Below are positions 8,878 to 17,249 of a DNA stretch of 64,000 bases, one piece after another. Each line of letters opens with the position of its first letter. Within the stretch, counting starts at the first letter, position 1. The position numbers and the translations under genes are program-made. Source of the stretch: Scybalousia_A sp964639765 (GTDB lineage: Bacteria > Bacteroidota > Bacteroidia > Bacteroidales > P3); NCBI GenBank assembly GCA_964639765.1, contig CAZXEN010000002.1, forward strand, positions 58,353 through 122,352, read 5' to 3'. The notes beneath the pieces were generated by a model, which ran no database searches, had not been told where the DNA came from, and was given only the letters and a program-made list of their open reading frames with translations.

Positions 8878-10917
8878 CTACCAAAGGTTCAATCTTTCTT
8901 TTGGAGCAATATACATCTTGTCTGATGATTTAACATTGAAAGCTTTGTACCACATGTCTATATGAGGCAACGCACCATTCACTCTCCAACGTCCCAAGGA
9001 ATGAGGATCGGATTTTGTCTGCTGACGTATAGCCTGTTCTGTTATATTGCTTGCCCAAACACCTGCGTATGCAAGGAAGAATCTCTGGTCTGCCGTAAAT
9101 CCGTCTATGACTGGAAGTTCCTTTCCTTTGGTTGCATTCTTGTAAGCATACCATGCAACCTGCAAACCGCCATGGTCAGCAAGGTTTTCTCCAAGGGTAA
9201 GTTGTCCGTTGGCATTAAGGTCTGGCAATACTTTTATCTTGGAGAAGAACTCAGCATATTGTTTGCCTTTTTCCTTGAAGTTCTCAACATCAGAAGCAAC
9301 CCACCAGTCTGTCATGTTGCCCTCTTTGTCGTAATGTGAGCCTTGGTCGTCAAATCCGTGAGTCATTTCGTGTCCTATGACAACGCCAATGGCACCATAG
9401 TTGAATGCATCGTCTGCTGTAGGGTCAAAGAAAGGATATTGCAAAATACCTGCAGGGAAACAAATCTCATTGGTTGTAGGATTGTAGTATGCATTTACTG
9501 TCTGTGGGAACATCTGCCACTCATCTATATCCACCGGTTTGCCGGCTTTCTTGTCAAGATTGTCTTTTGTCCAAAAACGGTTGCATTCCATAATGTTTTC
9601 ATAATAAGACTTGCCCGCATCTATTTTCAAAGCAGACATATCTGTCCAAGTATCAGGATAACCTATCTTGACATAGAAAGTAAGGAGTTTTTCCAAAGCA
9701 GCTATTTTTGTTTCAGGTGCCATCCAATCCTGTGCTTTTATTCTCTCTGCAAGAGCAATCTGAAGATTTTTTACAAGTTTTGCCATTCTGTCTTTGGAAG
9801 ACTGAGGAAAGTATTTTTCTGCATACATTTTACCAAGAGCCTCTCCCATTTGTCTTTCAACCTGAGAAGTACAACGACGCCAACGAGGCTGCATTTCCTT
9901 TGAACCTGAAAGAGTCTTGCCAAAGAAATCAAAGTTAGCCTCTGCTATCTCATCACTAAGATAAGAAGCTGCAGATGTGATAACGTCCCATTCAAGATAT
10001 GCTTTGTATTCTTCCGGTTTGATTTTAGCAAGTATATCATTCATTCCTTTAACAAAAGAAGGCTGTCCGACTATCATCTGCTGGAAGTATTCATCTTTTA
10101 CTCCCATTGCATTCATTGTTTTACGCAATGGAACGTTTGGATACCGTGTTTCAAAATCCTTAAGACTCATCTTGTTGTAGTTGGCTTCCACGTCCCTAAG
10201 TTCTGTGCGTGAAAGAGAAACTTTTGCTATGGCTGTCTCAAGGTTAAGAATGTATTGCATTTTCTTTTTAGCTTCTTTTTCTTTGAAACCAAAGAGTTTA
10301 AACATTCTTACTATGTGGTTTTTGTATGCTTCACGTATTTCTGTTGTGTTAGGGTCGTTGTCCAGATAATATTCTTTCTGGCCAAGAGTAAGACCACTTT
10401 GGTAAATGTTCAGAATATTGTTCTTTGAGTCTTTTTCATCTGCATTGAATCCCATATACATAAATTCCTGAACTCCCATAGGTGCATATTTAAGTTGCCA
10501 AGCCAAAAGGTCTTTGTTTGTCTTGCAGGCTTCCAATTCTTTTATTGTAGGCATGACAGGCTGTATTCCTTCGCTGTTTCTCTTTGTTGAGTCCATAGCC
10601 ATTTTATACAAGTCTGCAAGTTTTCGCTCTGTAGTTCCATGTTTATAGCTTTTCTTCATCAAATCGTTGAGAATGGAGTTAATTCTCTCGCTGTTGTCTT
10701 TAGCCAATTGGTCAAAAGAACCAAAACGGGAATAAGCAGCAGGCAAAGGATTGTTTTTTATCCAGCCACCACAAGCAAATTCATAGAAATCTTCAGCAGG
10801 ACTTACTGAAGTGTTAAGGTTTTCAGGTTTTATTCCTGATTTCAATTCTCCTTGTCCCATCGCAACTACACTGCTGCAAGCAAACATCATCATGGGAATA
10901 AGTTTTGTCATTTTCAT
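8878..10917 (-). CDS. M13 family metallopeptidase (neprilysin/PepO type)
   Basis: A 679-residue zinc endopeptidase, exported (signal peptide within the first 21 residues, ending VAMGQ). The zinc site is VIGHEMTHGFDDQG (HExxH, about residue 525) with the third ligand glutamate and partner aspartate in GENLADHGG. The N-terminal M13 signature DFYEFACGGWIKNNPLP and the C-terminal substrate-side NGALPHIDMWYKAF and final CxxW-equivalent RLNLW are present. Such enzymes cut oligopeptides in the periplasm. The length is normal. A good promoter precedes it. Confidence 0.93.
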   Translation of the reverse strand: MKMTKLIPMMMFACSSVVAMGQGELKSGIKPENLNTSVSPAEDFYEFACGGWIKNNPLPAAYSRFGSFDQLAKDNSERINSILNDLMKKSYKHGTTERKLADLYKMAMDSTKRNSEGIQPVMPTIKELEACKTNKDLLAWQLKYAPMGVQEFMYMGFNADEKDSKNNILNIYQSGLTLGQKEYYLDNDPNTTEIREAYKNHIVRMFKLFGFKEKEAKKKMQYILNLETAIAKVSLSRTELRDVEANYNKMSLKDFETRYPNVPLRKTMNAMGVKDEYFQQMIVGQPSFVKGMNDILAKIKPEEYKAYLEWDVITSAASYLSDEIAEANFDFFGKTLSGSKEMQPRWRRCTSQVERQMGEALGKMYAEKYFPQSSKDRMAKLVKNLQIALAERIKAQDWMAPETKIAALEKLLTFYVKIGYPDTWTDMSALKIDAGKSYYENIMECNRFWTKDNLDKKAGKPVDIDEWQMFPQTVNAYYNPTTNEICFPAGILQYPFFDPTADDAFNYGAIGVVIGHEMTHGFDDQGSHYDKEGNMTDWWVASDVENFKEKGKQYAEFFSKIKVLPDLNANGQLTLGENLADHGGLQVAWYAYKNATKGKELPVIDGFTADQRFFLAYAGVWASNITEQAIRQQTKSDPHSLGRWRVNGALPHIDMWYKAFNVKSSDKMYIAPKERLNLW

Positions 10918-10956
10918 TATTTTATCTACTTTTTATTAGTTTTGATTTTGAATGTG

Positions 10957-10987
10957 CAAAGATATAATCTTTTTACGAAACTGCAAA
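10957..10987 (-). promoter_or_regulatory. Promoter of the M13 peptidase gene
   Basis: On the minus strand, TTTG (10984-10987) and TATCTTTG (10957-10964) are spaced by 19 bases, matching the Bacteroidota -33/-7 consensus. The start codon lies about 35-40 bases downstream. Confidence 0.75.
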
Positions 10988-11000
10988 AATTAAAACACAA

Positions 11001-11034
11001 AAGACAAGCACATCCTGAAGAAAATACTTGTCTT
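11001..11034 (-). terminator. Terminator of the sensory hydrogenase cluster
   Basis: On the minus strand AAGACAAG and CTTGTCTT form an 8-bp stem with an 18-base loop, followed by TTTGTGTTTT. It lies about 75 bases after the last gene of the cluster. Confidence 0.5.
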
Positions 11035-11079
11035 AGGCTGATTCTTGGAATTATTCTGTTTATAGAAAAAATACAATGG

Positions 11080-11099
11080 ATAAGTAAATATTTACTTAT
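11080..11099. other. Perfect 20-bp palindrome
   Basis: ATAAGTAAATATTTACTTAT reads the same on both strands, with no loop. It lies 10 bases after the end of the last gene of the hydrogenase cluster. A loopless palindrome suits a dimeric DNA-binding protein better than a terminator, but its position at a 3' end makes the role unclear. Confidence 0.5.
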
Positions 11100-11108
11100 T
11101 CTGTGATT

Positions 11109-11345
11109 TTATATCTGTTTTTCTATTTCTTCTACAATTTTTTCTGGAGTTGCTTTTTCTATAATCACTTCACCAACTTTGGCGTATGGAGGTTTAGCAT
11201 TGTCTTCTTTGCAACCAAGACACGAAGAAGAAAGCACTGTTATTTTGTCGTGCAGGTTTTGAGGAATATAATTCTTCCATTGAGCCAGTTGACTACCTCC
11301 CATAAGATAGCAATATGTCCCTACACAAATTCGTACTGTTACCAT
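11109..11345 (-). CDS. Small thioredoxin-fold [2Fe-2S] ferredoxin
   Basis: A 78-residue protein of the (2Fe-2S) ferredoxin/NuoE-like family. Four cysteines are placed as expected: ICVGTYC (Cys 7 and 12) and SSSCLGCKED (Cys 43 and 46), followed by PPYAKVGEVIIEKATPEKI, the typical end of these domains. It probably passes electrons to or from the neighbouring hydrogenase-like protein. It is the last gene of the four-gene cluster, 61 bases after the phosphatase gene. It resembles the first gene of the cluster in fold but not closely in sequence. Confidence 0.75.
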   Translation of the reverse strand: MVTVRICVGTYCYLMGGSQLAQWKNYIPQNLHDKITVLSSSCLGCKEDNAKPPYAKVGEVIIEKATPEKIVEEIEKQI

Positions 11346-11406
11346 GAGTCTGTTATTATTTTTAATTGTTCCTTATATTATATAACGTAATTTTTTGTCC
11401 AATATT

Positions 11407-12603
11407 CTAAATAAACTCCAAATTTATTGTTTTTAGCAGTTTATTTTCTATCAAACGTTTTATTCTTTTCATCACATTACGTCTTATTTCCAGCTCAACA
11501 GGTAAGGAAGGATCTTGGTGTGCTACGTTTATTTTAGTTCCTACGAGAATATCTATAATATCGGCATCCATAACATATTTCAAGATATTCCATGCCGGGT
11601 CGTTCTGTGGCAAGTCATTGAATTTATCCTCTTCCAGCAGTTTGCTTAATGCTCCAAGAGTGATAATTCCTTCAGTGACCAAGTCTATACCCTCAATGTG
11701 TGACTCAGGAGGCAGACCTGAGGCTATTTTGTCCAAATCCATATCCACTTCTATCTCCCGGTTCAACTCTCTTGCTATGATTTGTGAGGTTGTCCCTCCA
11801 CAGACTATTTTCTTGCCATCATAGGAAGAGATAACCTCTGCCAGATATTTGTCCTTTTCTTCACTGAAAGGAGGTCCTGAACAGATAAGAAGCTTTCTTG
11901 GTTCACGTACATAAATACTTACACAAGATATATCATCTTTGGATTTGAAACCATCATTCATTTCAGCCTTTCTTACAATTCTTCTGGCCAACTCTCTTGC
12001 AGATATATTACTGTTTTGTCTCAACAGGTTTTCTATAAAGCCTTCCACTCCATCATCCCAGCCAAATGGCATATCCATTTTTCCCATTCCACTCTGAGAA
12101 ACACCATCTGAATAAACCACAAGCCTATCACCTTTTTTCAGTGAAAGTTCTGTAAGTTTAAGTATTCTTTCGTATGTGTTTATCTCTGCATTCTCATTAA
12201 TCTTATATGTCTTGGGATTAAGATGCTCTACCTTTCCGTTTCTGATAAGAAGCAATGGCGGAGTATCAAACTCTGCTATCTTTGTTTCTCCGTTTTGATC
12301 TATGTCTATAATAGTAAAAGTAGCGTATGAAATATTTCTTTTGCTGTCAACAGGAAGAGTGTCCATGATAGTACGAGCAGTACGCATTATAGGTTCTCTC
12401 TTGATAGAAAAATTCATAGCCATGGAGGCCGTCATAGTACTAAGTACATTGGCTTTTATTCCGCTGCCTAATCCATCGGACAATACAGCTATACAACGTT
12501 CCTGATTAGCTACCTTGTGTAAAAGGACAGTATCTCCACAAGCAAAGTTACCATTCTTGTTTATCTGAAAACAGCCAGCCTCTACAAATATATTTTCTGC
12601 CAT
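11407..12603 (-). CDS. SpoIIE/PP2C family serine phosphatase
   Basis: A 398-residue cytoplasmic PP2C-type phosphatase. Metal-binding aspartates are in AVLSDGLGSGIKANVLSTM (about 39-57) and YSDGVSQSGMG (about residue 165), with DDISCVSIYVREP giving the C-terminal aspartate. Residues beyond about 240 form an extra domain (CSGPPFSEEKDKYLAEVI onward) outside the catalytic core. It starts 16 bases after the hydrogenase-like gene. Sensory (group C) [FeFe]-hydrogenases are known to be linked to such phosphatases, so it is the likely output of the H2/redox sensor. Confidence 0.85.
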   Translation of the reverse strand: MAENIFVEAGCFQINKNGNFACGDTVLLHKVANQERCIAVLSDGLGSGIKANVLSTMTASMAMNFSIKREPIMRTARTIMDTLPVDSKRNISYATFTIIDIDQNGETKIAEFDTPPLLLIRNGKVEHLNPKTYKINENAEINTYERILKLTELSLKKGDRLVVYSDGVSQSGMGKMDMPFGWDDGVEGFIENLLRQNSNISARELARRIVRKAEMNDGFKSKDDISCVSIYVREPRKLLICSGPPFSEEKDKYLAEVISSYDGKKIVCGGTTSQIIARELNREIEVDMDLDKIASGLPPESHIEGIDLVTEGIITLGALSKLLEEDKFNDLPQNDPAWNILKYVMDADIIDILVGTKINVAHQDPSLPVELEIRRNVMKRIKRLIENKLLKTINLEFI

Positions 12604-12619
12604 AGGAAGATAGTTTTTA

Positions 12620-14404
12620 TTACATAGTTATTGCATCCTCTGGATTGACTTTATTGCCCGAGTCTTGACTGTGGGATTCTATGATGGAATTCAACATACT
12701 CTCCGTATAAGAAGCATTTTCTCCAAGCAAGAAGGCTATCTGCTGAACAATCTTCATATTCTGCTTGATAACTTCCTGTGTTCTTGTAAGAACAATATCT
12801 TTTCTGACCTCCGGAGCATGCATATTCTCTATTATGCCACAAACCTGCTGATGATCCTGTACGGAAAAAATGCTCAAACGATAATAATTGTCATCCTCTC
12901 TTATATCCTGTTCAACCAAATCCTTGCAAGTGTCCAGCACATTTGAGAAATAGTTGTAGAAAGACAATGCTTTTGTAATATCAACGCCAGATAAACCAGG
13001 TTTCAAATCATATAATTCTTCCAAATCTCCTCCAAGTGTGGTTGCGAATTTTTTATTAGCCTGCACTATTCTTAGATTTGCATCAACTATGACAACTCCC
13101 TGAGGCATCTTTTTTAGAAGTATGTTGGTTTTGTCACGTGCTACTCTACGCATATAAGACACGCACATATCATTCTCTGCCAAACCGTCCAAAAGTGCAG
13201 TGGCGAATGATTTACAGTTATCATAGCCACAACCACCACAATTCAAATAGTCGCTGTCACTTATCTTGTTTACACGTTTAAGAATTTCCACTATGTCTTT
13301 CTGGGTATAGTCTCTTCGCTCAAAAGTATCTATATTGGAAAAGTCTGTTGTTATATCTGTCTGGAAAAGATCTTTGTATGCATCACTTTCTTCACATGCA
13401 GTGGTATTATCAAATATCTGTGTACGTTTTACCAAAGAAGATGTCTTCTTTATAGTTGCAGGTCCCATGACACAACCACCAGAACAACCTAAAACCTCCA
13501 CAAAATATTTCTTTGAATTGTCAAACTTCTCCACATCATCCAAGACACTCATTACATTCTTAACACCGGAAACTGTAAGAAGTTCGCAATCCTTTGAAGT
13601 CAATTTACAATGGTTTGCAACGTTTCCCAATTCTTTATCCATCATACAGGAAAGCATTCCGCCATCGGTAGGATAAAGATTGCCTATACCGGCTTTCATA
13701 GGAATAAACTTGTCTTCAGCATTTGGTTTTTGAAACTCCAAATCAACTCCCAAGACCTCAAAAACTTCATTTATTTCCCTAAAAGTCAAAACAAAATCCA
13801 GTTTGTTGTCTTTCAGTTGCAATTCTGTTTTCTTTGCAATGCACGGTCCCACAAAACATATCTTGCAGTCAGGATAATGTTTCTTAAGGAAGGTAGCATG
13901 GGCTTCTACAGGTGAAGCAATTGGGGACACTTTATTTGAGTGCTGAGGATAATATTTTCGTATGAGCTGCACTGTGGCAGGACAACAAGAGGAGAAATAA
14001 ACACCATTTGGTTGCTTGTCAATCCATTCTCTTGCTTTAAGAGCAACAAGTTCCGCACCAAGAGCTGTCTCACTGACTCCCATAAAACCTGCTTCCTTAA
14101 AGGCTGCTATCAGACTGCTGTTGTCTATGTCACAGAACTCACTCAGATAACTTGGAGCCAAGGAAACTACGATTTTTTCATTGCTTCTTAAAGCACGGAT
14201 GATAGATTCCACATCATTTCTGACCTTCTTTGCATTTGATGGACATACTTCTACACATTTGCCGCACCATATACATTTTTCAGGTACTATACTTGCTGAA
14301 TTATCTTCAAATTTTATAGCCTTTACTTCACAGACTTTGACGCATTTGTAACAATCCTGACAATTGTTTTTCTCTGTATAAATAGGATAGCTTTTAGTAT
14401 TCAT
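12620..14404 (-). CDS. Sensory-type [FeFe]-hydrogenase with PAS domain
   Basis: A 594-residue multi-domain protein. Two [4Fe-4S] ferredoxin motifs come first (Cys 15/18/21/25 and 44/47/50/54). The H-cluster domain follows, with SSCCP (Cys 140, 141), GPCIAKK (Cys 188) and EVLGCSGGCVMG (Cys 307, 311). Next are a second 4Fe-4S motif, LNCGGCGYDNC, near 380, and a PAS-like domain at about 420-520. Catalytic hydrogenases have methionines in the second and third H-cluster motifs (MPC, ExMxC); here they are Gly 186 and Leu 305, as in slow, sensory group C enzymes. No HydABC bifurcating subunits are near. The neighbours are a PP2C phosphatase and two small ferredoxins. Confidence 0.88.
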   Translation of the reverse strand: MNTKSYPIYTEKNNCQDCYKCVKVCEVKAIKFEDNSASIVPEKCIWCGKCVEVCPSNAKKVRNDVESIIRALRSNEKIVVSLAPSYLSEFCDIDNSSLIAAFKEAGFMGVSETALGAELVALKAREWIDKQPNGVYFSSCCPATVQLIRKYYPQHSNKVSPIASPVEAHATFLKKHYPDCKICFVGPCIAKKTELQLKDNKLDFVLTFREINEVFEVLGVDLEFQKPNAEDKFIPMKAGIGNLYPTDGGMLSCMMDKELGNVANHCKLTSKDCELLTVSGVKNVMSVLDDVEKFDNSKKYFVEVLGCSGGCVMGPATIKKTSSLVKRTQIFDNTTACEESDAYKDLFQTDITTDFSNIDTFERRDYTQKDIVEILKRVNKISDSDYLNCGGCGYDNCKSFATALLDGLAENDMCVSYMRRVARDKTNILLKKMPQGVVIVDANLRIVQANKKFATTLGGDLEELYDLKPGLSGVDITKALSFYNYFSNVLDTCKDLVEQDIREDDNYYRLSIFSVQDHQQVCGIIENMHAPEVRKDIVLTRTQEVIKQNMKIVQQIAFLLGENASYTESMLNSIIESHSQDSGNKVNPEDAITM

Positions 14405-14414
14405 GATATAGAGG

Positions 14415-14663
14415 TCAATGTTTGAAAGTTTTATCTAAAATCTCTTCTAATTTTATCTTATCCACTCCTTTATGGACTTCGCTGTTTATGGTTACGATAG
14501 GACCTTCGCCACAAAGACCGCTGCAAAGCTGTCCTTTGAAATCCACGTCTGCTTTAAGGTTATTGTCTTTAAGGTACGCTTGTATAAATCTGAGATTCAT
14601 ATTATTGCCATGAGCAAAACATGAACTGCCCAAGCATATACTGATATTTGTTTTTTCTGCCAT
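14415..14663 (-). CDS. Thioredoxin-fold [2Fe-2S] ferredoxin (NuoE-like)
   Basis: An 82-residue protein. ICLGSSCFAHGN (Cys 9 and 14) and GQLCSGLCGEGP (two cysteines spaced by three) form a complete [2Fe-2S] site, and VTINSEVHKGV is the usual closing strand. It is the first gene of the cluster, ending 10 bases before the hydrogenase-like gene, so it is probably its electron partner. No promoter of the standard type is visible in the 38 bases upstream, so the transcript may start further back, in or before the TlpA-like gene. Confidence 0.82.
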   Translation of the reverse strand: MAEKTNISICLGSSCFAHGNNMNLRFIQAYLKDNNLKADVDFKGQLCSGLCGEGPIVTINSEVHKGVDKIKLEEILDKTFKH

Positions 14664-14701
14664 ATAAATAATTGTTCTTAAATAAAGTATTGAGATCTTT
14701 A

Positions 14702-16654
14702 TTATCTTATAAGGTTAAGTATTTCATCCAACTGAAGGTCTTTGCCTAATATGTTTCCATCATTATCCACAAGGATATTGCTTGGAAGAGATTTTATATT
14801 ATAAAGCTTTACAACAGCAGAGTTCCAACGTTTCAAGTCAGACACATTTTCCCATTTGCCTATTCCGTCTGTTTTTATCGCTTCCTGCCATGCATATCTG
14901 TTGTCGTCCAAAGAAACAGAAAGAATATTAAGGTTTTTATTCGCTTTGTAAATTCTTAGGTAATCAATGTTTTTTCTTCTTGAATTATTGTCCCAAGAAG
15001 CCCAGAAAGATATCAGGGTATAGTTTTTGTTCTTTATATAGGAATACAGGGAAACAATATTTCCTTTGTCATTCTCCAAAGAAAAATCCCTTATCTTGTC
15101 TTTTTGATATTCGCTTACGCTGTTGTTTGTTTCAGACAGTTGTTCTTTTAGAAGGGAGTATTGGAACATTGTTGTTGCCTCACCTCTAAGAGAATTAACT
15201 GCTTTCTGCATATCCTTGTCAGACATGTAAGGATAGAGATAACTGCTTAGGATAAATGGTGAATATATGCTTGTAGGGTTATCCAAGACATAGTTTGAAA
15301 GACATTGCATAGGGTTCTTTTCCTTGTTGCATGAGTTGGCAATGCGAGAAAAGGCATCTTGTGATGGAGAACCTTCTACGCTTATGTTGTCCATATCTTT
15401 TCTTTTGCCGCTTATTTTGATATTGTTGTTACCCATAAAGAATGATATACTGCCATCTTTTACAGGAAAATCTATCATAGCCATACATATTCTGTCAACC
15501 TTTCCACTGAAAGAAAAGTTGCCATTGTTTATTCTGCTTTCTATCACTTCTTTTTCCCCGCCTTCTTTTAGCAATGTAAGTTTTATTATTCCTTCTTTTA
15601 TACCTTCTACATTACCGCTTATATTATAGCTCTCATTGTCCAAAAGCTCAAACAGTTTGTCAGAAAGAGCCTCCTTGTGGATATTTCTTGCAACTATCTT
15701 GCCCGTATTATCCACAAGAACATTGTCCGGCAAGGATTTTATCATATAGTCTTTGACTGGCTTGGATTCCCACATCTGAAAATCGCACACATTAGTCCAA
15801 GGTATGTTGTTATCCTTTATTATGTTTTTCCAAAGGGTCTTGTTGTTGTCCAAACTTACAGCATAGATGTCAAAACCTTTGTTTTTGTATCTTTCATAGA
15901 TAACCTTTTCGTCGTGCAGCTGCTCCATATAATCTTTTGACCAAGAAGCCCAAAAGTCAATCAAGACATAGTTTTTCGCTCTTATGAAAGATGCAAGATT
16001 TACTTTCTTGTTGTTGATATCATTCAAGGAAATATCGGGAGCTTTCTTGCCTTCTGCTATCTTCTCCAAGGATTTATCCCTGTTTCTGAGTTGTTTGTAG
16101 TAATATCCGGAAGTCGCTTTCCCTTTTAAAGTATTCAAATGTCTGTCCATTTCATCAAAGGTCCAATAATAAGAAAGATAACTTGCAATGATATCACAAG
16201 TGAATATATCTTCAGGATTGTTTACCACCCAGTTTTCCAGACGTGCGAGATAGACATCATAGTCTTCTGTTCCTTGTGGCTCTACAATGGAATACCATCG
16301 AAGGGTTTCCTTGGCATTCTTGAATTTAGGCTTGTCTGTTTTTTTATCTATCTCCATAGTCATTTGTAATGATGGTTCAAGATAAAGTCTGTATTGTTTC
16401 TTGCCGTTAATAGTAAGAAGGGCAGGCATTGTTTCTGTTGCGTTTCCCCTGAAAACAAACTGACCTTTCTTATCCAGCAAAGTAGAATCCAATCTTTCGT
16501 TACCATCTGGCAGATATACTCTAAGAGTAGCATAGCCAGAACCTTTCTTTATCTGTCCATCAATGGTATAACCTCTGCTTGTCATAACATATTGCTGAGA
16601 ATATCCTACAAATGCAAGCAAAGTAAATATTAATGTAAAAACTATTCTTTTCAT
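14702..16654 (-). CDS. Tandem TlpA-like thioredoxin-fold protein without redox cysteines
   Basis: A 650-residue exported protein (signal peptide to about residue 19, GYSQQ). It is an internal duplication: each half has an N-terminal beta domain like DUF4369 and a C-terminal TlpA/AhpC-type thioredoxin domain. Halves align over NYVLIDFWASW / NYTLISFWASW, IYAVSLDNN / ILSVSLDDN and IKSLPDNVLVD / IKSLPSNILVD. The active site normally read as WCxxC is WSKDY in the first half and WDNNS in the second, so neither can do thiol-disulfide exchange, while the cis-proline loop (SLP) is kept. It may bind a ligand or partner instead. It ends 38 bases before the hydrogenase cluster and starts 10 bases after smpB. 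Confidence 0.82.
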   Translation of the reverse strand: MKRIVFTLIFTLLAFVGYSQQYVMTSRGYTIDGQIKKGSGYATLRVYLPDGNERLDSTLLDKKGQFVFRGNATETMPALLTINGKKQYRLYLEPSLQMTMEIDKKTDKPKFKNAKETLRWYSIVEPQGTEDYDVYLARLENWVVNNPEDIFTCDIIASYLSYYWTFDEMDRHLNTLKGKATSGYYYKQLRNRDKSLEKIAEGKKAPDISLNDINNKKVNLASFIRAKNYVLIDFWASWSKDYMEQLHDEKVIYERYKNKGFDIYAVSLDNNKTLWKNIIKDNNIPWTNVCDFQMWESKPVKDYMIKSLPDNVLVDNTGKIVARNIHKEALSDKLFELLDNESYNISGNVEGIKEGIIKLTLLKEGGEKEVIESRINNGNFSFSGKVDRICMAMIDFPVKDGSISFFMGNNNIKISGKRKDMDNISVEGSPSQDAFSRIANSCNKEKNPMQCLSNYVLDNPTSIYSPFILSSYLYPYMSDKDMQKAVNSLRGEATTMFQYSLLKEQLSETNNSVSEYQKDKIRDFSLENDKGNIVSLYSYIKNKNYTLISFWASWDNNSRRKNIDYLRIYKANKNLNILSVSLDDNRYAWQEAIKTDGIGKWENVSDLKRWNSAVVKLYNIKSLPSNILVDNDGNILGKDLQLDEILNLIR

Positions 16655-16664
16655 AAGTATAATG

Positions 16665-17129
16665 TTATCTAAAAATTTCTCGTTTTATTTCTCTGTTTGT
16701 ATCTCTTTCCTTTATGGATTCCCGCTTGTCGTATGAGTGTTTTCCTTTTGCAAGAGCTATTTTCAACTTACACCACCCTCTTTCATCTATGTATAGCAGT
16801 GTAGGCACTATAGTATAGCCTTTTTCCTTGCTTTTGGCTTCAAGTTTTCTGAGTTCTTTTTTGTTTAGCAGGAGTTTTCTGTCACGTTTAGCCTCAAACT
16901 TGCCAAAAGAAGAAAACCTATATTCTGCTATATGCATCTGCATTACCCACAACTCACCATTTATAAAAGTACAGTAAGCATCATTCAGATTGGCCTTTCC
17001 TGCCCGTATGCTTTTTATTTCACTGCCACAAAGAACCATTCCAGCATTGTATTCCTGCATAAGGAAATATAGAAAAGAAGCTTTCTTGTTTTTTATATCC
17101 ACAATATGTTTTTCTACCATCTGGCTCAT
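16665..17129 (-). CDS. smpB: SsrA-binding protein SmpB
   Basis: SmpB brings tmRNA to stalled ribosomes. The 154-residue product begins MSQMVEKHIVDIKNKKA and carries the conserved GSEIKSIRAGKANLNDAYC, ELWVMQMHIAEY and the lysine-rich RDRKLLLNKKELRKL. The C-terminal tail ends KGKHSYDKRESIKERD, as needed for A-site insertion. An upstream ATG at 17189 lies inside the tRNA-Arg gene and is rejected as the start. ATG 17120 (MVEK) is an alternative. Confidence 0.95.
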   Translation of the reverse strand: MSQMVEKHIVDIKNKKASFLYFLMQEYNAGMVLCGSEIKSIRAGKANLNDAYCTFINGELWVMQMHIAEYRFSSFGKFEAKRDRKLLLNKKELRKLEAKSKEKGYTIVPTLLYIDERGWCKLKIALAKGKHSYDKRESIKERDTNREIKREIFR

Positions 17130-17162
17130 TGGTGAGTGTTTATCAAAAATATTGTCTATTTG

Positions 17163-17234
17163 TAGCCCCTGGGGGAATCGAACCCTCATTTAAAGTTTAG
17201 GAAACTTCCGTTCTATCCGTTGAACTAAGAGGCC
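17163..17234 (-). tRNA. tRNA-Arg (anticodon CCT)
   Basis: On the minus strand acceptor GGCCTCT pairs with AGGGGCT (two G-U pairs), discriminator A. D arm is GTTC-AACGGATA-GAAC. The anticodon arm is GAAGT-TTCCTAA-ACTTT, giving CCT for the arginine codon AGG. The T arm is GAGGG-TTCGATT-CCCCC and contains one A-C mismatch. Length 72 nt. It sits between infB and smpB on the same strand, only 15 bases after the infB stop, so it is probably cut out of their transcript. Confidence 0.92.
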
Positions 17235-17249
17235 AGCCGTAGTGTTTTG

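Noticed and set aside
17129..17189. Longer SmpB starting at ATG 17189
   Set aside because: It would begin inside the tRNA-Arg gene and add 20 non-conserved residues; the SmpB core starts at 17129.
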